Assembly (NCBI GenBank): GCA_003993805.1
Contig: RSEF01000005.1
Span: 21,879,682-21,943,681, forward strand
Source: Himantopus leucocephalus
Taxonomy: Eukaryota; Chordata; Aves; Charadriiformes; Recurvirostridae
DNA length: 64,000 nucleotides
Reading direction: 5' to 3'
Shown: positions 35,036-47,500 of the stretch, piece by piece
Layout: the number at the start of each line of letters is the position of its first letter
How positions within the stretch are numbered: position 1 is the first letter of the stretch
Translations under genes and position numbers: made by a program
Notes under the pieces: generated by a model
Told to the model about the DNA's origin: nothing
Databases searched by the model: none
The model's input: the letters and a program-made list of their open reading frames with translations, nothing else

Positions 35036-36910
35036 ACCCACATCAGAAAAGCTTTGATAACAACGAATGAGAAAAAACATGTCAGACTAAATCAAGGGAT
35101 CTCCTTTATGTTTTTGTCACCACTTTTCAATATCCTAGTGTCAATCTGGGAGCTTAAAAGCCTTGAAAGACCACACTTGGATTTCCAGGCTAAATACAGT
35201 CCTGGGTCCCCAACAGAATTAAGAATTTCTTTGTTTGGCATCGAGTGCTCCCCTTTGACCCAGAAATACTGAAGTCTGGCATGTTCCAGAGTCCGAATCA
35301 GTCCAGGCAGTAAGGCTGTCTGCACCTTCTGACCCTGCCATTTACCAGGCGGGAAGCAAACCAATACAACTCTCGTGGCATGTTTTTAATCACAAATTCA
35401 ACAAAATTTTTGTATTTCTATGAAACATGAATACAAGAATCTGTAACATCTTGCTAAAAACCCTAACAGAAGAAAATTCTTAAACAATTCAATAGCCAAC
35501 CCTATTCAAAAACAGCAGTCAGAACTAGTATCAACACAATGACAATGAAAACAGGAGATAAATTCCTGATTCAACTGAATAGGAACAAAAAGATATTGAA
35601 CAGGATACCCTTGCAGAAGAAGTAAAAGGACTCACCTGGTTCCTGTCAGTGCTTCAGGGACAAAAAAAGCTCTGGGGCCAAGCTGCAGCAATCCTCAGAG
35701 CTGGCAGAAGGACTGGAAGTACCCCAGAACTATACAAGGGGACCTGGATTAAGTCTAGACAAGGTTAAGTTTAGAAGCAAAACCCAACCTCACAGTCTGT
35801 ACAGAATCTACTTTGGGAGTAGGTGAACTAATTTTACTAGAAAAAATAGGAAACTGAAGATCCAAGAAGAGAAATGTCTTGGAGTTCTGAAGACACAAAG
35901 GGAGTCTACTGTGAAAATTTTTAATAGTTATGGTCCCTGCACTTGGATAAGGAAATACAACACGAAAGACTAAATATTGAAGGTGTCACACCACCTGGGA
36001 ATATCAGTGAGGACTAAACTCGGCGTTTAATTTTAGCCTTCCTGCACCACCGAGCGCCCATGTTTTCTGTACTTAAAATCAATCTGAAAGAACTATTTAA
36101 CATCAGTGTCTAAAACAATAAGATCCAGATTAAAATTCAGATAACAATTTCATCCAAACAGATTTGGTTCACACCACTATTCAATATTATACTGTTGAAT
36201 TTATTCTCTTTCTCTCTTTTCTTTTCTGACAAGTATCTGCAAGTCTGGATTCCAGTCAGAACTGTGTGGGTTTTCATACAGGATTCATCACTATAGTAAC
36301 CAAGCACAAGTCATCAAGTGTGAGGGGTTTTCTGTTTTCCTCTTTTTTTTTTTTTTCTTTCTTTTAAACTGACAGTGAAGTGGGACACAGAGAGATGGCT
36401 GAGATTCTCAGAATCTTCCACAGAATTCCAGTGACATTTGGGTTTACAAGCCCTCCAGAATCCATCAGAAATCCCTGCATAAATAGAATCATATAGGAAG
36501 TCTCTGCAGTGTTTTAAGCTCATGACTACAATAGGAGTAAATGCTGTTCCTAATAATTTTATTAATAGGAAGCACAGGGTAGATAAAAGATTGTACTTGG
36601 GGATTTTCTAGCCTCATGTTCCAGATGAAAATGTAGATGATTTTGAGATAAGTCACAAAACATACCAAGGACCATTGATCACTGGTTAAACAGATTATAA
36701 AAAGTCTGAGTCCAACAATTTGAATAAAAGCCAGGGATAAATATTGCCTGTCCTTTGTAATCATTTTGAGAAAACATTTTAAGCTAAACAGTAGTTGTTT
36801 TTTTTCCCCCTCACAAAAATATTCCTAAATGTTATGGTCCTCAAAACATATACATAACTAAGCCACTGAAAACTGTGTTCAAGAAAAAGCACTAACTGAA
36901 AGATCGTATC
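35036..36910. other. Unique DNA, no gene seen
   Basis: Overlapping open frames at 35018-35364 are under 100 codons with no recognised domains. There is a T14 run at 36343-36356. Confidence 0.45.
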
Positions 36911-36948
36911 TGTACATGTATATGTGTGTGTGCGCACACATGTGTATA
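36911..36948. repeat. 38-bp perfect purine-pyrimidine alternation (Z-DNA-prone)
   Basis: Every step from 36911 to 36948 alternates pyrimidine and purine, with TG/CA and a central GCGC. TGTGTGCGCACACA (36927-36940) is also a perfect palindrome. Such tracts favour the left-handed Z form under negative supercoiling. Confidence 0.8.
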
Positions 36949-38307
36949 AATAAATTTGTAATAAAAGATTCATGAAGGTCTCAGGCTGCTCTGCCAAGAT
37001 CAACTGAAAGGAATTGCCTAAGTTTGTCTTAAAATTACAACACAAAAATTTATTTAGTGTTTGTATTTCTCGCTCAAATCAGCAGTGTTCCTCATTTGGA
37101 TTCTATTGTTCTTCAAACAACTATGGACGAAAAGTCCAATAAAATCATTGTGCAATATACAATATAATGAACAGATCTCTCACTTCAGTTACTTGCTAAT
37201 ATTCCTAATAACACACATTGCACTGAAGCATCAGAGCAGATATCAGAAGCATGCTGCAATCAGACACAGATTTCTAACTACGTTATGTGGCTCTAGGAAC
37301 ATTTGACATAACGTGGTCCAAGAACTGAATGACCAAAACTATTCTTAGCAAACAAACTCCCCAAGTCTGAACCATTCAAATCAATTTTAAAATGAAAAAT
37401 AGCACAGATTAAAGGAGTGTCTGTTGATCAAAATTCAGTCAACAACTGTATCAACTAACATCATAAATATACAGGTGTAGAGAAGTGACATTTGAAGAAT
37501 CGTAACAAGTAAGTTTATTCTTGAACCAAAATTAAATTGAACCTGCTCATATAGTCATTAAACACAAAGGTTTCAAATTCAAATGTCACAAATTGGTTAA
37601 CCCCATTATTCAATTTCCACCCTTTGCTAATTAGAATGTTTTCCTCCTGCAATCTTATCAGCACAGAAAAAAATGTAACAGGGTAGGAAGACTTGTACAT
37701 TTATTTGCACAGGCAAGTAAAACCAAAATAAGATGACTATACTAGTAGAAAGAATCAGAAATAGAGATAGAGTTGTTCAGGTTCAGTTAACCTAGTCCAG
37801 TCCTTTACCAAGCAACAAAATATCTCATGACTATTGGCTCATAACATACATATAATGAAATTAGTTTGCCAGATCTGGTCGCTTCAAGGAAGCAGCTATC
37901 CACATCCTGAAAAAAATCATCGTACATGACACCAGATTCTGCTTACCGGAATGAAATCTCGACTAGGATGACATGATACAGTAACAAGAGGACACACACG
38001 GGTCTAATGAAGTGCCAGCATGTCAGCAAAGCTACAGTGCCATTTGTTCACGGCCTACATTTAAGGAGTTTCTATAGAAATGTAGAGTATCAGTCTCCTA
38101 CATTCAGCTCAAGTACTTTTCTCTCAGTTCTCATGAAGTTTTACAAATGGTATAAAATATTTTTTAATACACAAGCTAGCAACAAAAACTATTATACCAA
38201 AATACTATTTATGGTCAGTTTCATCTTGTGTATTATAAAATAAATGAGATGGAAATAAGGGAAAACTACACTGTTACTGATTTATTAAAGTTGAGGATGA
38301 AGTGAGC
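36949..38307. other. Unique AT-rich DNA, no gene seen
   Basis: Short open frames only (37061-37306, 37515-37700, 38007-38243), none with recognisable features. Confidence 0.45.
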
Positions 38308-38640
38308 ATTCAGTCTAGTCTGACTTCCTGTCTGTCACCAATTTGCCTTTCACTGAGCTCATTAATTTGCATTTAATGAAACTTTAACTGGTATTTGGCT
38401 AAGGCATATTTTCTAAAAGTGATATAAATGACATCAAAAGATGAGAAAATACACCTTCCATGACAGTTTATTCCAGCAGTTAATCATGTTAAAAAGTACC
38501 CATTTCTAATTTAAATTTGGCTGGTCTCAGCTTTCTAGGATAATTATCTCCTTTTATCTCTTTATAAAAGGATAGAGCAGTTGCTCCCTTTCCCAGCTTG
38601 ATTAGAAAGCCCTACAGTATTTTGTAACAAGACATTTCTA
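38308..38640 (-). mobile_element. Ancient CR1-type LINE remnant, minus strand
   Basis: 'cagtctagtctgacttcctg', then 'acaccttccatgacagttta', 'ttccagcagttaatcatgtt' and 'taaaaagtacccatttctaa' keep the order of old reptilian/avian CR1 3' regions in reverse complement. Much more diverged than the copies at 29.0, 41.1 and 49.4 kb, so an older subfamily. Boundaries approximate. Confidence 0.6.
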
Positions 38641-41070
38641 ACTAGAGGGTAGTTCAGGATTAGTTTCTCCCCTCCTGATGAAAATTTCTGACAATCAACA
38701 TACTGATTCTACTAACCAGAAAAATATAAATGATGAAAAATGAATGAAATGGCAAAAAGAATGAAGAATGATAAAGGACTGAAAATACACCCAAAAAAAT
38801 CACATAGGAAATACATACTTCTCAAGCTGGCCAAGATGAAAAATTACTACCCAAAAGAACTCTTCTTGGAATGAGCAGATGTAGGAGAAACTTGTCATCT
38901 ATAAGTTACATGAGATGAGCTCAGTCCTAAAAATTGCCCCTTAAGAGAGTGTTTGGAAAGGAAAAAATAAGCAGCATATGAGTAAGAAGTTTCAGACCAT
39001 ACAAGGACACGAAGACAGAACCCACTCCTTAGGAAGAAAACTGTATACTAGTTGAAATGTCTTGCAAGAAACTGCTGAAAAATGCAATTAAGAGCCTGCA
39101 TTCAGTTCCCCAAAGGCAGCAATTGGCTAACATGACACTGGCTGATGAAAATGGATTCTCTATTTTATGCATAGAGGAGCTACAGGAAGAGTAGATTGGG
39201 GTGTAAGACTAATGGGGCAGAACAGCTATAGCGATGAAACAACTGTAAGGCTGAATTATCACCCCAAGGACCAACCCATAAGGATGCAGAGTTCTGTCAC
39301 ACAAAAACAAAGTTTGTGTTCTGTTTTACAAGTTTACCACCTCATATTTGTGAAATATATACCATCAGTATTTGTGGAATTAAAAACAAACAAAAAGCTT
39401 ATTTTCTGTAGTATCATCTTGGGAAAACAAACTTTACTTAGCATCAGGATATATAACAAGAAGAAATTAATGAAAACATTGACTCCATTAACAGCCATAC
39501 AGTTCTTGTAAATAAGAGAATTGCACAAGAAAATCTCTCAAATACAGAAAATGTCAGATTAACACCACCACCACCCCAAAGAGAGCACCTAACTAATGAG
39601 GACAGATCTAATTTATGTCCACAGTGACAGCTGTCTTACAAGCAGATTCACTGATTCTCGATAACATTTTTCAAACTAGTTTCCGTAGCAACTGCCACCT
39701 CATACTCCTGTCCCCAAGGCACAAAACGTCTAATAAAATAATAACAACAGCAACAATAACAACAACAATACTATCTACTTCCACAGCGTCTATCAGGAGA
39801 GTAGGTTAGATTTCTGCTGGGAAACAAGGTTGATTCCTACAGTGGGGATTCAATCTATTGCAAACACATTATAATGTATTTTTTATTATTTATTTTGTTT
39901 GGTGAGATGGAAATCAGAAGTATACAACCCTCTAGAAAATTAATCACAGTGAACTCTCCTTTCATTCAAACCATTTGCTGCCATGGCAGTAATGAATTTC
40001 AGGAAGGAAAGGAGAGAAACATATAAAAGAGGAAAAGGGAACACAGCAAGAACAATCAAATAAGCTATAATTTTCACTTGTTGGTCAGGTTCTGTCCATT
40101 AAGAATTGATTTAGGCAGTCCTCCTGACAGGTGTTGAAAGAACTGGGAAAACCTGTTAACTTTTCAAGTAAGTGATGCCCACTATCAAGATCAGTGACAT
40201 CTATTCTTTCCTTGGCAGCAGTGATAAAGGAGTGCAGTATTTTCTTGCTCTCAGAAAATTCCAGGAGAGTTGTAAAAACAGATTCTTTGCTACAACTACT
40301 TTAACAGAGCATATGATCTTAACCAAATAGTACATCTGGTATAAAGCCTAGCAGAAACACCACTGTATGATACCATAACTGTACCTCATACTCATATAAC
40401 CTCTCTCTATTCCCTCATGGATTATGTATGACCCATATATGCTTCATGATGACTGTAAAACTGCTGACAGCCTATGCAAGTCTTCTCTCACAGTAGATGG
40501 ATTAAACACAGATTCGCACGTCTTATAATGTGCCTATTAGTGGGCAGATATTCTTGAGTTATTCCAAATAGAGTCTGATATGGAATTATTTAGTGCAGCT
40601 CCACTTAATATTTGAAAATTGATTATTGAACCAAAGACAAAAAATGTATTTTCAGGTACAGTCTCAGGACAGCATGCACACCAACAGGATAGTGATAATG
40701 AGAACAGGTGCTTCTACACAGAGATTTGAATATCAAAATTCAGCAATCACACACACACAATTTTTAATACAACCTAGCATGATACAGTGGGTTCAACTAT
40801 TTGATAGGAAGTGTAGTTTGCCTTGAAGCTGCAGACTCAGGGACACTTGGGGTAAGCTCACACCTTTAGCTACTATAAATTAAGTCAAGAAAAGTTACTA
40901 AGATTCTTATGTGTGTAAAAGGAGACTACTAAGTGGGGAAGTGATCTTAGTATTACACTGGTACTGGTGTTTTGACCAGCACTGCTGGTATTCAACCTTC
41001 CAGAAAAATGAGTAAGTTCTGAAACTAAAGCAACCACAAAAAAATGGCTTGGTGGCTGAAAACAAGTCTT
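38641..41070. other. Unique DNA with one AAC/AAT-rich patch
   Basis: No gene supported. 39731-39770 is an imperfect AAC/AAT trinucleotide tract. The 114-codon frame at 39167-39511 shows no recognisable domain, and its AT-rich composition is no different from its neighbours. Confidence 0.45.
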
Positions 41071-41663
41071 ATAGAATCACAGAATGGTTTAGGTTGGAAG
41101 GGACCTTGAAGATCATTTAGTTCCAACCCCCCTGCCTTGGGCAGGGATACCTACCACTGGACCAGGTTGCTCAAAGACCCATCCAACCTGGCCTTAAACA
41201 CCTCCAGGGATGGAGCTTCCACAGCTTCTCTGGGCAACCTGTTCCAGTGCCTTACCACCCTCAGAGTGAAAAATTTCTTCCGAATATCTAATCTAAATCT
41301 ACTCTCTTCCAGTTTAAAGCCATCGCCCCTTGTCCTATCACTACATGCCCTTGTAAAAAGTGCCTCCCCAGCTCTCCTGTGGCCCCCTTTAGGTACTGGA
41401 AGGTCACTATAAGATCTCCCCAGAGCCTTCCCTTCTCCAGGCTGAACAACTCCAACTCTCTCAGCCTGTCTTCAGAGAAGAGGTGCTCCATCCCTCTGAT
41501 CATCTTTGTGGCCCTCCTCTGGACCTACTCCAACAGGTCCATGTCCTTCTTGTATTGGGGGTTCTAGAGCTGGACGCAGTACTCCAGGTGGGGTCTCACC
41601 AGAGCAGGGTAGAGGGGAAGAATCTCCTCTCTTGACCTGCCAGCCAGACTTTTGATGCAGCTC
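41071..41663 (-). mobile_element. CR1 LINE 3' end, minus strand, 593 bp
   Basis: The best-preserved CR1 in the window. It starts with the reverse-complemented tail ATAGAATCACAGAATGG, then 'ttaggttggaagggaccttg', 'gatggagcttccacagcttc', 'gcaacctgttccagtgcctt', 'aggctgaacaactccaactc' and the 'gtactccaggtggggtctca' block, ending near 41663 in 'ttttgatgcagctca'. It covers the 3' UTR and the C-terminal part of ORF2. Similarity to the remembered consensus is high, so it is relatively young. Confidence 0.95.
41288..41503 (-). pseudogene. CR1 ORF2 C-terminal fragment
   Basis: The minus-strand frame encodes the CR1 ORF2 blocks [20 protein letters not shown] and [13 protein letters not shown]. The frame is then lost before the expected TRGNGFKL block, which shows a frameshift. 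It is a 5'-truncated retrotransposon fragment with no catalytic domain, so it is not expressed as a working protein. Confidence 0.85.
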
Positions 41664-42912
41664 AAATAATAATGCACTGACAGAGCCCACTTGATCCAAA
41701 AGCAAGCTAAGAAGTGGTTTCATGTCTCTGTAGACAAACTTATGAATGAAAATCACACAGTCATATGGAGGTTTTCTGTTCTTACTGGCAAAGCATAACT
41801 GAAAAATTAAGTCTTGAAACAAAACAGTTTCCTAGGAATAAGGGAACTAACATTGAAATGGTCTAAGGGTGAAGGAAGAGACTCCTACCATTTCCTGTCC
41901 CCAGAATCTAGGGACTTAACTATCATACTGTGAACATGCTTTATGGGAACAATTCAGTTTGTTTTTGAGACATAAAAATACCTAGGCAGAGTAGTCTCCT
42001 CCATGCCTGCAATCCATGAACCCACTGACTTCCCTCTTTTTCTGTTTTTACAATTATATGCTTTGTCCTGGCCATGCTCACAACACCAGTTTTGTGTTCC
42101 GGTAAGTATCATTAACTTTTCCACAATTCATTTGAGACTTGTGTATATCTGTGAGCATGACCCAGCTCTGAACTCATAAAGGAATCATTCAGTTACATAT
42201 TCAAATATTAAGTTAATCATCAGATTTGGTAAGATGACACTAGCAGGAAAAATTATTTTTGTTGTTGGTTTTTTCCCTTTGTCTCATTTTGGAATATGAA
42301 TTGTCAGTTAACACGCTGTCATGGCAAAGTGTTGCATAACGGTGATACCATGTTCTCTTCAGTTCTCTGCTTGTCTTGCAAAACAGGTCAGTTATACTAT
42401 AACATGATAGTAGTCCTCAGGAAATTAAAGCTATTGACTTCTCCATAGGATTATCCGGACAAAATTTAGTAGCCTATAACAAAGTAAAATTAAAAGGCCA
42501 AATAATCCCTTCCTGCTTTAAACTATACAACTTCTTTGAAATACCACACAGTTAAAATACTACAGTGTGTGTGATGCTAGCCCTTAACTACTAAATTTCC
42601 ACACATTTCTGAACACACAGCTCAGACAACACTAAGACTAAAATTGTAAATTCTCTATGAGGAAAGCCTTGCTTCTTAATCAGGTACAGAGAAGAAAAAT
42701 AGAAAATTAAAGAGAGCAGCGGTGAAGGGTGGCAGGGTGGCAGTGAGGGAGGCACAATCCGCAGGAGTAATCTGTCAAGCCCAGAACAGCACCCCTCTAT
42801 GTGATCCTCTGCATACTGTGTCCCTTTAAATGTTCAGAGGAACAAATTTGCATGTGCAGCCAAGGAAGCAACAATAAACGAGCACTACAGTGATCCTGAT
42901 TCTTAGGAAAGT
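41664..42912. other. Unique DNA
   Basis: Moderately AT-rich. A short G-rich patch (GGTGGCAGGGTGGCAGTGAGG) lies near 42720-42755 and a perfect POU octamer ATTTGCAT at 42847-42854. No gene established. Confidence 0.4.
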
Positions 42913-43039
42913 GTGAGCATGTCTAAAGCAGAACGCTTCAGCTGGCAGACTGACTGCATCAGTGTGCTGCTTGCTTTCAGGACGCAGTTGCATTTTGTTT
43001 CAACAGGATGCAACTATTGGTTTCTGACACTCGGTGAGT
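42913..43039 (+). other. Exon-like segment with good splice signals (unconfirmed)
   Basis: A T/C-rich tract ending CTTGCTTTCAG at 42980 is a good splice acceptor, preceded by a branch-like CTGAC. GGTGAGTG at 43033-43040 is a near-perfect donor (GTGAGT starting 43034). The enclosed 53 bp (42981-43033) is open in two of three frames; the frame opened by an ATG at 42919 reads through it. I recognise no protein family. It could instead be a first exon starting upstream, an untranslated exon or chance. Confidence 0.25.
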
Positions 43040-43509
43040 GCCACTCCAGGAGGCTGAGTCTAGGTGACACCCCCAGCATAACCACTTTCACAGAGCAGTA
43101 GATACTGTGCTAAGGTTCTGCATGTCCTATTCTTTCTCCATCACTCAGACTAATACATACAGATATTTACACACAGAGACACACAATATACATGAGCTGC
43201 ACTTTCAACATATGCTTTTGTTGGTATTGGGGCTTCTGCTGATGTTGCAGATTTTGTCTCACTGAGACTGCACTGGTTCCCAATGTTACATCTATACAAG
43301 CTTAACACTGGCATCTGTGCAGTCTGACAAAGTTTTAAAGCTATTAGTCTTTTTCTAGTCAGTCTCTTTCCCCCAATTACTGTGTGGGAAAGAAAAGAAC
43401 AAGGGACAGAGATGACAAGAAGCAGGTTGTTTAAGGACTGACTTTCCAGACATTCTCTAGTCTCTTTGTACAAGAGCATCAGCAGTGTCTGGATACTCAT
43501 CTGTTCTTT
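43040..43509. other. Unique DNA
   Basis: The 132-codon minus frame at 43150-43548 is among the longest in the window but overlaps a MIR remnant at its start and shows no recognised domain. Not called as a gene. Confidence 0.4.
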
Positions 43510-43595
43510 CTCTACCACTAATTTGTTATAAAACCTTGAGTAAGTCATTTACATTCCTGTAACTTCTGTTCTGTCATCTCCAAAATGCAATCCTA
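43510..43595 (+). repeat. Ancient MIR-like SINE, plus strand
   Basis: 'ccttgagtaagtcatttaca' followed by 'tctgtcatctccaaaatgca' matches the MIR core order (CCTTGGGCAAGTCACTTAAC ... CTCATCTGTAAAATG). Diverged; recognised from memory. Confidence 0.6.
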
Positions 43596-43664
43596 AAGCT
43601 TATATTAATGCTAATGCTAAATTCATGCTAATATCAGTGCTCAGATTAAAGCTAATATTAACAC
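43596..43664 (+). repeat. Degenerate GCTAAT repeat
   Basis: TAATGCTAATGCTAAATTCATGC and later AGCTAATATTAAC give four GCTAA words in about 60 bp directly after the MIR-like piece. It may be an AT-rich SINE tail expansion. Confidence 0.45.
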
Positions 43665-44099
43665 TTTCCTAATAAGCATTTGCAGATCTACTGTGAAGAT
43701 ACTTTAGTTAGTAATGATTAAAGCACAACAAAACTTTGCTCGAAAATAGAGCCAATTTGTGACAAATGACAATACATCCCTTTTGTATCTTTCTTGTGCT
43801 TGAACAGCTTATTTCCTTAAGAAGGTAAACTTCACAGTGCCATTTTTTTATTGTTCAGATACAATAAAAGGACAGTAAAATTCCAACCGGCAGTAGTGCC
43901 ATTTTATTACATTTTAACACTAAAGCAGTAAACAGTTCCAAGATCACTGTTTTTGTTAATTCTTGAATAGATTAATTATCTCAGTTGTCCCATCAGCTAT
44001 GGCAGAAGTTTATTGCTTTGGGTTTTTTTTTTTATATGAAAGTTAGAAAAAATGTTCTTATGCAGTTCATGAGGCTGGATTTTATTTTAAAACTCCCGC
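43665..44099. other. Unique AT-rich DNA
   Basis: No feature recognised. Confidence 0.4.
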
Positions 44100-44555
44100 A
44101 GAAGGAAATCCAAGTTAGAGGGGAGACTGGTGGCAGTTCCGTGTGTCATTTCAGCTAGAAGAGATGCATGGCTGTGATGCACAGCTACAGACCTGTGTGG
44201 TGCATATTATCCTAATTGAACCAAGCATCTATCCAAGCTAGCTGTGGCACGCTGCCTAGCTGTGTGCCAGGCTTGCTCCTGGCAGGAGACAAAGTGCTCT
44301 CACTCTCCAGCTCAGCAGGCTGGGAGGGCACCGCTGCTGCAGAGCGAGCCAGGGGAAAGCAGGAGGGAGAGGAGGAGGAGGAGGAAGAGCAAAATTCCAG
44401 CTGCACTTGCTCACATAAGAGCTCCCTGTTCAACAGCCTTGGAAACAGCAACGGCACCAAGTTCAGAGGAAGCCTGCACAGTGCCAAGTTGGCACCTGCT
44501 GGGGAGGAAAGGAAGCTGCTGGGGAAAAAAAAAACTAGAAAGAAAAAAGAGTGGC
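44100..44555. other. GC-rich island, possible first exon or regulatory element
   Basis: About 450 bp clearly richer in G+C than the flanks, CpG-poor but rich in CTGCTG, CAGC and a GAGGAG tract (about 44362-44390). Three overlapping frames stay open for 111-123 codons (plus 44216-44587 and 44244-44579; minus 44212-44565), which is expected from the lack of AT-rich stops and does not prove coding. The plus-frame products are Glu/Ser/Lys-rich with no recognised domain. No clear splice donor was found at either end. Candidates are an untranslated first exon, an enhancer, or a composition fluctuation. Confidence 0.3.
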
Positions 44556-47500
44556 AAAGAGTCATTAGAAAGAAGTTAAATATTTAAAATAAGTATGGAA
44601 AATTAACATTAAGTGCAGCTTTTGCCCTAAGACTGTAGTTTGGCAGGAAAACCTAGGTTAAAATAGCTGAGAAAAACACAGCCAATACCAATTAGGTATT
44701 GGTCTTCCTGAAGTATACAAGCTGGACAAAGCACAACTTGGTGGACTGCTATGCAAGGCAGATGGAAGGTTAAATTAAATTACAGGAAGACATGCCAAAG
44801 ATGCAGAACATGGTGTTCTCTACTACATAAAAGAAAGTCATTTCATTGGCAGATTTATCTTTTGGTATAGGTATAAAAAAGTGTTAAAACTCTTCCCATT
44901 TATTTAAAAGTTCACAGAGTTTAGATGTCTTCCCTAGTGCCCTAAACCAATTCAGGCACTGTAATTGCAATTTTCCTACCAAAAATTCACCAGTGATGAC
45001 ATGGGTGTAGACTACTACTCCTTCTGCAGTCTCTAAGGTAGCTCATATTCTAAGAACCCTATCACAATGGGTTTTACTCTGGTAGCCAAAATCCTTATAT
45101 TTATAATCATTAAAATTAAATGTGTATGAGCATTATAGCACTTACACGCATAAAAAAAAATAAAAGGTGCTTTAACAAGTATTTTTTCAAGAATTACTTT
45201 AGTTAATTAAATGCTACACACTTCCTAAGTAATGTAAACACCAAATCACAATTATCAAAATTAACCACCTATAACGAACAAATTCTAGGATAGAATAGGA
45301 CAAAAGAGTATACTAATGGAGTCAGCAGAAAATCCTGGTGTCAAGGTATGCCTCTAAAACCTTTGGCAACCCCTAACAAAGTAAATTTAAGAACATTTGA
45401 AGCTGTATTCTAAGCATTTGGCAATCACTATAATTTAGCCAGCATGATCATTTGGAGATTTTGCTAATTTGATCTGCACGTCTTTTTAGCATTAATTAAT
45501 TAATCCCAACCTCGAAGCCAAAGAGAAACTTCTGATCTTTGATGGGTACAGCCACAGAACACGGTTTTTAAATAGGAAATAAAATATGTCCCTTTGGTCA
45601 TTTTATTCTGTCTCACAATATATTTTTTGTTATTTTGCTGGAGTTTCCTAAATGTTCACCTCCTTGGAGGCTTATATCTGCTTGTTACCACTATGAACAA
45701 AATTGCTAATACAGATTAATGTAAAAAATCAACCTAGGTAACAGAAAATTTCTCTGAGGAGTTACTTAAACATGGTATGAATCCTGACATTACTCATTTT
45801 GAGATGAGACCGGAACAGGCATTAAAAGTCCCTGCAGCAGAGATGCTTATGGTGACTGTGTACTTCCTACTGCCCCATTAGCATCTGCCAGTTAAGATAA
45901 AGAACAACTGCATTTAGCTAGAGGTGGTGAAGGCCAGATGGCACAATGTCCAGCATGGCTGGTGTTAGCTAGCAGAGAGCACAGTGACTCCAGACAGAGC
46001 AGTGTCATGTGAATGCAGTGCACCATTTTAACTGGAATATAAAGTTGAGCTCTTCATAAAATTCCTCTATTTTTTTCATTTGGTGAACACACTGGGGACA
46101 GAAACATGAGGGACAGATATGTCAAGCTTTTTTATAAAATGAAACAAAAAAAAATAAAATTTCCATAATGGAAAAACATATTTTGTTCATCCTGAAACAA
46201 GATAAGGGGGGAAGGCACGAGTAGCCTGTTTGGGGTTTTTTTCCAATCAAATAAACTTCTCAGAGAAAAACTTCTCTTCAAAAGAAGAAAGTGAAAGGTA
46301 AGCATTTAAACTCTTTGCTGAATTTCATCCAAATTCACTGTTTTCCTCATAAAGATATTTTTCATCAAATTTGATACATTTTCCCCAGCATTGAAAGCCC
46401 TTAATTTCTAGACTTGCACTGGAATGTATTTCTCTGTCCTTCTAGTTGGAGTCAGAGCTCTGCATCATTAAGTTGATTACACCCTGTTAAGCCTATGTCC
46501 TGCCGACATTTTTGGATGGTACACGTGACAAGAAACAGCAAAAAGGAGAAAGATTTACATAAGGTTTGCATTATATAAGTTCAGGCAGTATCACTAATTG
46601 TAACTTCAGAAATAGCAAAAACTTTTGTGTTTAGGTTTTATTGGCAGGAGATCGCAATATAACCTCAGACTAATTCTTAATACGTCAAAAGATATATGAA
46701 AAAAAAGAAAAAGACCTAATATGCATCTATGCCTGGTCTGAAGATAACAGCTATTAAGCAATTTGAAGAAATAACGAAGGAAGTTTAGGGGAATAAGAAC
46801 AAAAATGATAACATTAAATATGAGAAAACAACTCAAAATTCTATAAGACAATATATTTAGTAAAAGCTGATTTAAATTGATCTGTTAGTTTACTTTCATT
46901 AAAATGTTTGGTAATTAAGGCTCCTGCTGTAGCTTGTGTGCAAACAATTTGATATAAATGAGTAACTGAAATGTGGCTTTTATTCATCTCAGACCATGCA
47001 CTTAGGAGACCCATTTCTAATCTCTTGTTATAAATAAGACTGTTTCCCACCACCCACAATATTGTCTTGTCCTCTGAGGTTCTGGTGGTTCTGCAGTTTC
47101 TCGCTCCAAAATTTTGCCCTGTAGCTGAGATCATTTATAGGAAAATTTAATGGAAATTAATACATTACTTTGGAAGGCTATCGTTTCAAACAAACTATAT
47201 TTTTAATTGAATGATATTTTATGGAAAAATTGCTTAATAGTTTTAGTTTAATCACTTTTTAAACAGCTAAGTCAGGCTTCTTTTCCATTATTCAATCAGC
47301 TCTAGCACTACACAAATAAAATCATACTATCCTTAACTTCCTGATCATCACATTAAAAAAAAGAAATTGGGGTATATTTAGATACACAATTGCAAAAATG
47401 GACTATTGTATGTACAAATGTGGATTTATTTTTTTTTTTCCTAACACATTAGCTCCCTTATCTAATTCACTGTGTAGCCAAAACAAGCAATTGCACTTAC

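Noticed and set aside
39167..39511. 114-codon plus-strand frame
   Set aside because: AT-rich composition like its flanks, Lys/Ile/Leu-rich product without motifs, no splice or promoter support.
43150..43548. 132-codon minus-strand frame as a protein
   Set aside because: No recognised domain, overlap with a MIR-like remnant, and an amino acid make-up that looks random.
44212..44587. Open frames of 111-123 codons on both strands as a gene
   Set aside because: Overlapping open frames on opposite strands in a GC-rich patch are expected by composition. No domain, splice context or start context supports any of them.
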